From Enoplosus armatus (Eukaryota > Chordata > Actinopteri > Centrarchiformes > Enoplosidae): DNA of 64,000 nucleotides. The position numbers and the translations under genes are program-made. Below the pieces are notes generated by a model. The model saw nothing but the letters and a program-made list of their open reading frames with translations, was not told where the DNA came from and did not search any database. The stretch lies in the NCBI RefSeq assembly GCF_043641665.1, contig NC_092203.1, positions 12,046,873-12,110,872 on the forward strand. Direction: 5' to 3'. Shown piece after piece: positions 60,515-64,000 of this stretch; within the stretch, counting starts at the first letter, position 1, and each line of letters opens with the position of its first letter.

Positions 60515-62215
60515 AGTTGTACTCTCAGTCGTACGAGCGCGTCGGCGTCCTCTTCGCCTCTCTGCCGGGTTTCTCAGACTTCTACGAGCAGAAGGAGCTT
60601 GTTCATCAGCGTGTCGAGTGTCTCCGCCTCCTCAACCACATCATCACCGACTTTGATGAGGTCACACACACACACACACACACACCAAAACACAACTATA
60701 TAAGTTAAGACTGGAATCGGACTTTGGGATTTATTGACATTATTTCTTCAGTCTTGCATTAATATTTGTTATGTTTTTTGCTTATATAAAGACATATACG
60801 AAATGTTTCCCAGATAACAGCCGACTCTTTTATTTTGAAGTTTGACTTCACAGTAAATAATGTGATGATTTCTGTGTTTCTGTGCAGCTGCTGGATGAAT
60901 GTTACTTCCAGGAGGTGGAGAAGATTAAAACCATCGGCAGTTCGTACATGGCAGCTTCTGGTCTCTCTCCGGACAGACAGGTCAGCCCTGCTGTGTGATT
61001 GTAATATTCAGTAATATCTGCAGGCTGCTTATCTACCTGGACAGGTGCAGATGGTGGAGGAGAAACAGCTGGACGTTTTAAATCTTTACATACAGCAGGA
61101 TGACGTCAAATAATTCAGTCCTTAATAATTCCTTCTCTGTTTCCCTTCCCATGATCCTTCACTCCTTCCTCCACACCTTGCTTGTGTTCAGGAGTGCGAG
61201 GACGACTGGCATCACCTCAGCGAGCTGGTTCTGTTCGCTCTGGCCATGCAGGAAACACTCAAACACATCAACACACACACAGGAAACAGCTTGCAGCTGC
61301 GAGTCGGTACGTAATCGTCTCATTGAATTAAAACTTCAGGCAGCGGGAAGATGTAAAACCAGAATCAAATATTTTAGTTGTAATGACGTCAACAGTATTC
61401 TGAAGGCCTGTCTCGAATAGTTATTGTAAGTATTTGTTTGCCGTAGAAACATAATTGATGTCGGCTTGTGACCTCTGACCTCTGACATCACCTCCAGGTA
61501 TCGCTCACGGCCCGGTGATCGCAGGTGTGATCGGTGCCACCAAACCTCAGTACGACATCTGGGGGACGACGGTGAACATAGCGAGCAGGATGGAGAGCAC
61601 CGGAGTCAGCGGGAGGATACAGGTGAGGACACCTGTCTGCACGAGTGTCTCTATGTTTCTATATAACGTTTAAAATCCAACACCCCCCCACCCCCAGGTC
61701 CCTGAGTCCACCAGCTGTATCCTGGTGGAGCGAGGCTTCCTACGGCAGCTCAGAGGGAACATTTACGTCAAAGGCATCAGTGAACGTCATGGAAAGGTGA
61801 GACACAGTTTTAATTATGTATTCATCGTCATAATGAGCTCATAATTACTTGATTACTGTGTCGTACGAGCACTTTGGCTGATATATAAATACAATGGATG
61901 GTCTTTAAATCTTAATCATTACTAATTAATTCATAACAGTACACAGTGTTACACATCTATTGTCTTGGTTTAAAAGGTCACAAGTAACAATAAGAAGACA
62001 ATCAGCACTAAAAGTCTGTTTGTTTCGTTCAGGTTCGTACATTTTTCGTGAGCAGTCGCGAGGAACGTTCCAGTTTCATGGAGCGTGGCGGTGGGCGGGG
62101 CTTCAGTCTGAACAGGAACACACTGGGAGCTGTGGTCTACAGTCTGGTTCAAGCCAGGAAGAGAGAGAAACTGATGGAGGAGAACGGAGGGTTTCATCTG
62201 GTGGAGGCGTCGTAG
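53531..62215 (+). CDS. adcy8: ADCY8-type transmembrane adenylyl cyclase
   Basis: It converts ATP to cAMP at the plasma membrane. I infer 23 exons with GT-AG sites and continuous phase: 53531-53775, 53964-54161, 54334-54573, 54676-54904, 55077-55226, 55305-55435, 56143-56254, 56802-56929, 57015-57173, 57338-57572, 57757-57945, 58029-58129, 58225-58426, 58593-58694, 58779-58906, 59627-59708, 60267-60425, 60514-60660, 60888-60980, 61192-61306, 61498-61622, 61698-61796 and 62033-62215. The product is 1,183 residues: N-terminal calmodulin-helix-like [14 protein letters not shown], six membrane segments, catalytic C1 ([11 protein letters not shown] and ILGDCYYC supply the two metal Asp), six more segments with a sequon (NSS), then C2 with [18 protein letters not shown] and NIASRMES. 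The DADFF/RGVF segment, [14 protein letters not shown] and the C2b [11 protein letters not shown] resemble ADCY8, not ADCY3. It is diverged from human ADCY8 (1,251 aa), so it may be a co-orthologue or a separate ohnologue. Confidence 0.92.
55725..56035 (+). repeat. Dispersed AT-rich teleost repeat in a cyclase intron
   Basis: Contains CAAGTACAGTACTTGATTAA and AAATGTACTTAGTTTCTTTC close to TCCCCCACTGC, a phrase familiar from an abundant fish repeat. It lies in the intron between 55435 and 56143. Boundaries are approximate. Confidence 0.55.
57620..57735 (+). mobile_element. 3' tail of a LINE (L2-like) in a cyclase intron
   Basis: The block AATTCCTTGTAATGTATGTT, followed by ACTTGGCAATGAAC and then four GATTCT repeats (57706-57735), is typical of the 3' end of teleost L2-type LINEs, whose tails end in short repeats. 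The coding part is absent (5' truncation). The left boundary is uncertain. Confidence 0.6.
60484..60510 (+). repeat. (GT)n microsatellite at a cyclase splice acceptor
   Basis: About 12 GT units lie only a few bases upstream of the acceptor TTTTCAG of the exon at 60514, so the repeat forms much of the region before the splice site. An (AC) tract begins right after the donor of the same exon (60662-60685). Confidence 0.85.
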
Positions 62216-63585
62216 GAGGAAGCGTTGGCAGTTGTGAACAAGTAGCCGATCAGGTGATTATCCTCTTATCCTGTCGAGACATCTTCTTCTGTGGTTTGAA
62301 AGAAGTCATACGAACTATTAACATCAAACTCAAACCAACAACTTCTGCAAAGCCAAAGTTGGCCAGCAGGTGGAGCTGTTTCAGAGTGTGCACAATGTTT
62401 CCACTGTTGATCGAAACAACAACGAGACTTTTTTCATTGAAGGACGAAAACTTAATTGCTGTTTCGTGAAGAACAAATGAACTGCTGTAGATACATGACG
62501 ACAAATGCATCAACCACGGACGTATCGAGGGAACTGGTTACCAAACTCCAAGATGGCGCCCATTCATTTTAATGAAGCCCATTGTTCACATACGTCTCTC
62601 TTATAATGTAATATAGCTGATAATAATTAATCACAACAATTTTGATTTCACCTCCACTGGATGATCAAACATCAGCAGGTCGTGGCGGTGATGTGTGAAG
62701 AAGAACAAAACTACAAACAGGCACCTGAGCAGCTAGCATTGCAGCCAAACTTAAGTTTAATCTTCTGTCAGATTTAAATGGCATGAACTGACGTTTTCTA
62801 ACTGTCTAGAATCAGAGTTTCTAATGTTAAAAAATAAAATATAAGTGGAGCGGTCCTTTAAAGTCATGATTTTCTTTAAACGTTAAATCTCTCAGCACAC
62901 ACTGACTTTATTTAGTCCCTGTGTCTCTGTGTGTCAGTGAGATTTAATTTTCTTTAAGATTTTGAATGGAGTCTGGTGGACAGATTGAGTTAGGTGATAA
63001 TCTGATTTTGAAACTAAATCTTATTTAATTAAAAAAAAATTTCTATAATAATTTTCCAAATGTGTAATGTTCTAAAGTTATTTCTAAAAACGCTGCAAAA
63101 GTTAAGCTGTTTAAAAATAACATTTGACATGAAACATTAGTTTTGCCTGTTGCAGGTATTTCATTTTTTGTAATTTTAATTTAATTGTATTTAAATTTCT
63201 CTCTTGATGTGTTATTTTAGATTAAGCTAAAGTCATTAAAATCAGTGTTTTTATTCTACCTGTGTGAACCACGTCAAAGACTAATCTGACAATAATATTT
63301 TTCTGATTTTCATCATTTCAAACGTGAACTGTGTTAATACAACTGACCTCCTGCAGTTCACTTTGGCACCATCAGATGGCGCCACATGACTTCTAAAGAC
63401 CAGTAGAGGAAGAGTTCAGCTTCAAGTGACTCATCAAAGATCAGCGGAGTTAAAGTCTGTGTGTCGCCAACATGCAGTAAATGTTCATCTCACATCAAAC
63501 AGACTTTGAGTAACTGGATCCACATCGCAAAATAGAAATTATGGGTTAGACTGTAAAAAGTGACAACCACGGTGAAAACCAGGGG
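62216..63585 (+). other. Cyclase 3' UTR and spacer
   Basis: AT-rich. AATAAA-like sites occur, for example near 62834 (AAAAATAAAATA). No further exon or RNA gene is recognised. Confidence 0.4.
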
Positions 63586-63589
63586 ATGC

Positions 63590-63915
63590 ACTGCAACATA
63601 ATATAACCATGAGATGCATTGTAGAGAGTTACCATCCCTGGTGTCATGTTCCATTGAGGCCCACCAGAAACAACCGGGATGGCAGGCCAGACAGGAAGAG
63701 TGCACTCATTGCAGAACCTGGAAGTGAAGGTTATCTGGGACGAAGAGACTGTCAGAGGGGCAGGCACTGGGAGTAGGGAACTCGGAGAACCATGTCCTCT
63801 ATGGGCTGACAATGCAGGTGGGGAGAAGGATCCCTTCCGGTTTGGCCTGGGAACTCTTGGACTGAAACTGGCGAGAAAGGGCATCAGGTTTGACATTCTC
63901 AGACCCTGGGCGGTA
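63590..63915 (-). mobile_element. Decayed Ty3/gypsy pol fragment (RNase H end to integrase start)
   Basis: The minus strand reads VYVYRPGSENVKPDALSRQF, the end of gypsy RNase H, then PEGILLPTCIVSP, a stop, FVPDNLHFQVLQ, another stop, and CLACHPGCFWWASM, the start of integrase with part missing. It belongs to a different gypsy lineage (ALSRQF / LACHPG type, chromovirus-like) from the element at 10494-17588. Stops and deletions make it inactive. Confidence 0.8.
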
Positions 63916-63917
63916 GA

Positions 63918-64000
63918 CATAGACCGTATAAAAGAAGTGGACGTAACCACCATGACGTCACCCATTGGTTTGTTGACTACTGTTTTGAAGCCTCGAGTTT
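63918..64000. repeat. Start of a dispersed teleost repeat, running off the window
   Basis: ATGACGTCACCCATTGGTTT followed by GTTTTGAAGCCTCGAGTTT matches a phrase I recognise from an abundant percomorph repeat. It abuts the gypsy fragment, which suggests nested insertion. Confidence 0.45.

Noticed and set aside
53531..62215. First read as ADCY3 because dnajc27 is the neighbour
   Set aside because: The N-terminal DADFF/RGVF block, the [14 protein letters not shown] segment and the C2b tail match ADCY8, not ADCY3. Position alone was misleading.
63546..63965. 139-codon minus-strand ORF at the right end
   Set aside because: It is an out-of-frame reading of a decayed gypsy fragment. The related frame contains the RNase H/integrase motifs with stops.

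Overview
The window is nuclear DNA of a ray-finned (probably percomorph teleost) fish. The evidence is tandem NLR genes with the fish-specific FISNA-NACHT-LRR-B30.2 layout, compact genes with GT-AG introns, many (AC)n tracts, and Tc1/mariner, hAT, LINE and Ty3/gypsy repeats of teleost type. The species cannot be named from the sequence. All host genes lie on the + strand.

Region 1 (1-28,340) is an innate-immune NLR cluster interrupted by mobile elements. It begins with a broken Tc1-type transposase (1-788) and LINE debris (1,705-2,870). NLR-1 (3,388-8,457) has all its 3' domains, but no N-terminal start exons can be seen. A non-autonomous hAT element with a perfect 8-bp target duplication sits in its 3' UTR. 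A young, almost complete Ty3/gypsy retrotransposon follows (10,494-17,588, minus strand), with LTRs, primer site, polypurine tract, gag, pol and a clear -1 frameshift signal. Its 5' LTR ends about 85 bp from an ISRE-like site in the presumed promoter of NLR-2. NLR-2 (start codon 19,430, stop 25,077) is complete: 11 coding exons and a predicted 1,173 residues. NLR-3 (about 25,200-28,168) is a decayed copy with three internal deletions, a frameshift and nonsense codons.

Region 2 (28,773-43,357) holds creg1 (4 exons, 205 aa) and cd247 (CD3-zeta, 8 exons, 151 aa, three ITAMs). Both have the relative order and orientation I recall for human 1q24. The 6.9-kb first intron of cd247 carries a 57-bp minisatellite and several microsatellites.

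Region 3 (45,337-62,215) holds dnajc27 (7 exons, 273 aa, Rab-like GTPase plus J domain) and, after 5.3 kb of repeat-rich spacer, a 23-exon transmembrane adenylyl cyclase (predicted 1,183 aa). Its sequence resembles ADCY8, not the ADCY3 that I recall beside human DNAJC27. The window ends in a decayed gypsy RNase H/integrase fragment and another dispersed repeat.

The genes do not form one pathway. NLR-1/-2 are predicted cytosolic sensors, CD247 is the T-cell-receptor signalling chain, CREG1 is a secreted/lysosomal glycoprotein, DNAJC27 is a small GTPase, and the cyclase makes cAMP, probably under calmodulin control. The strongest unexpected observations are the retroviral-type frameshift cassette and tRNA-Pro primer site in the gypsy element, the faster divergence of the NLR B30.2 exons relative to their NACHT exons, and the DNAJC27/ADCY8-type linkage. 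I saw no wholly new biological system.
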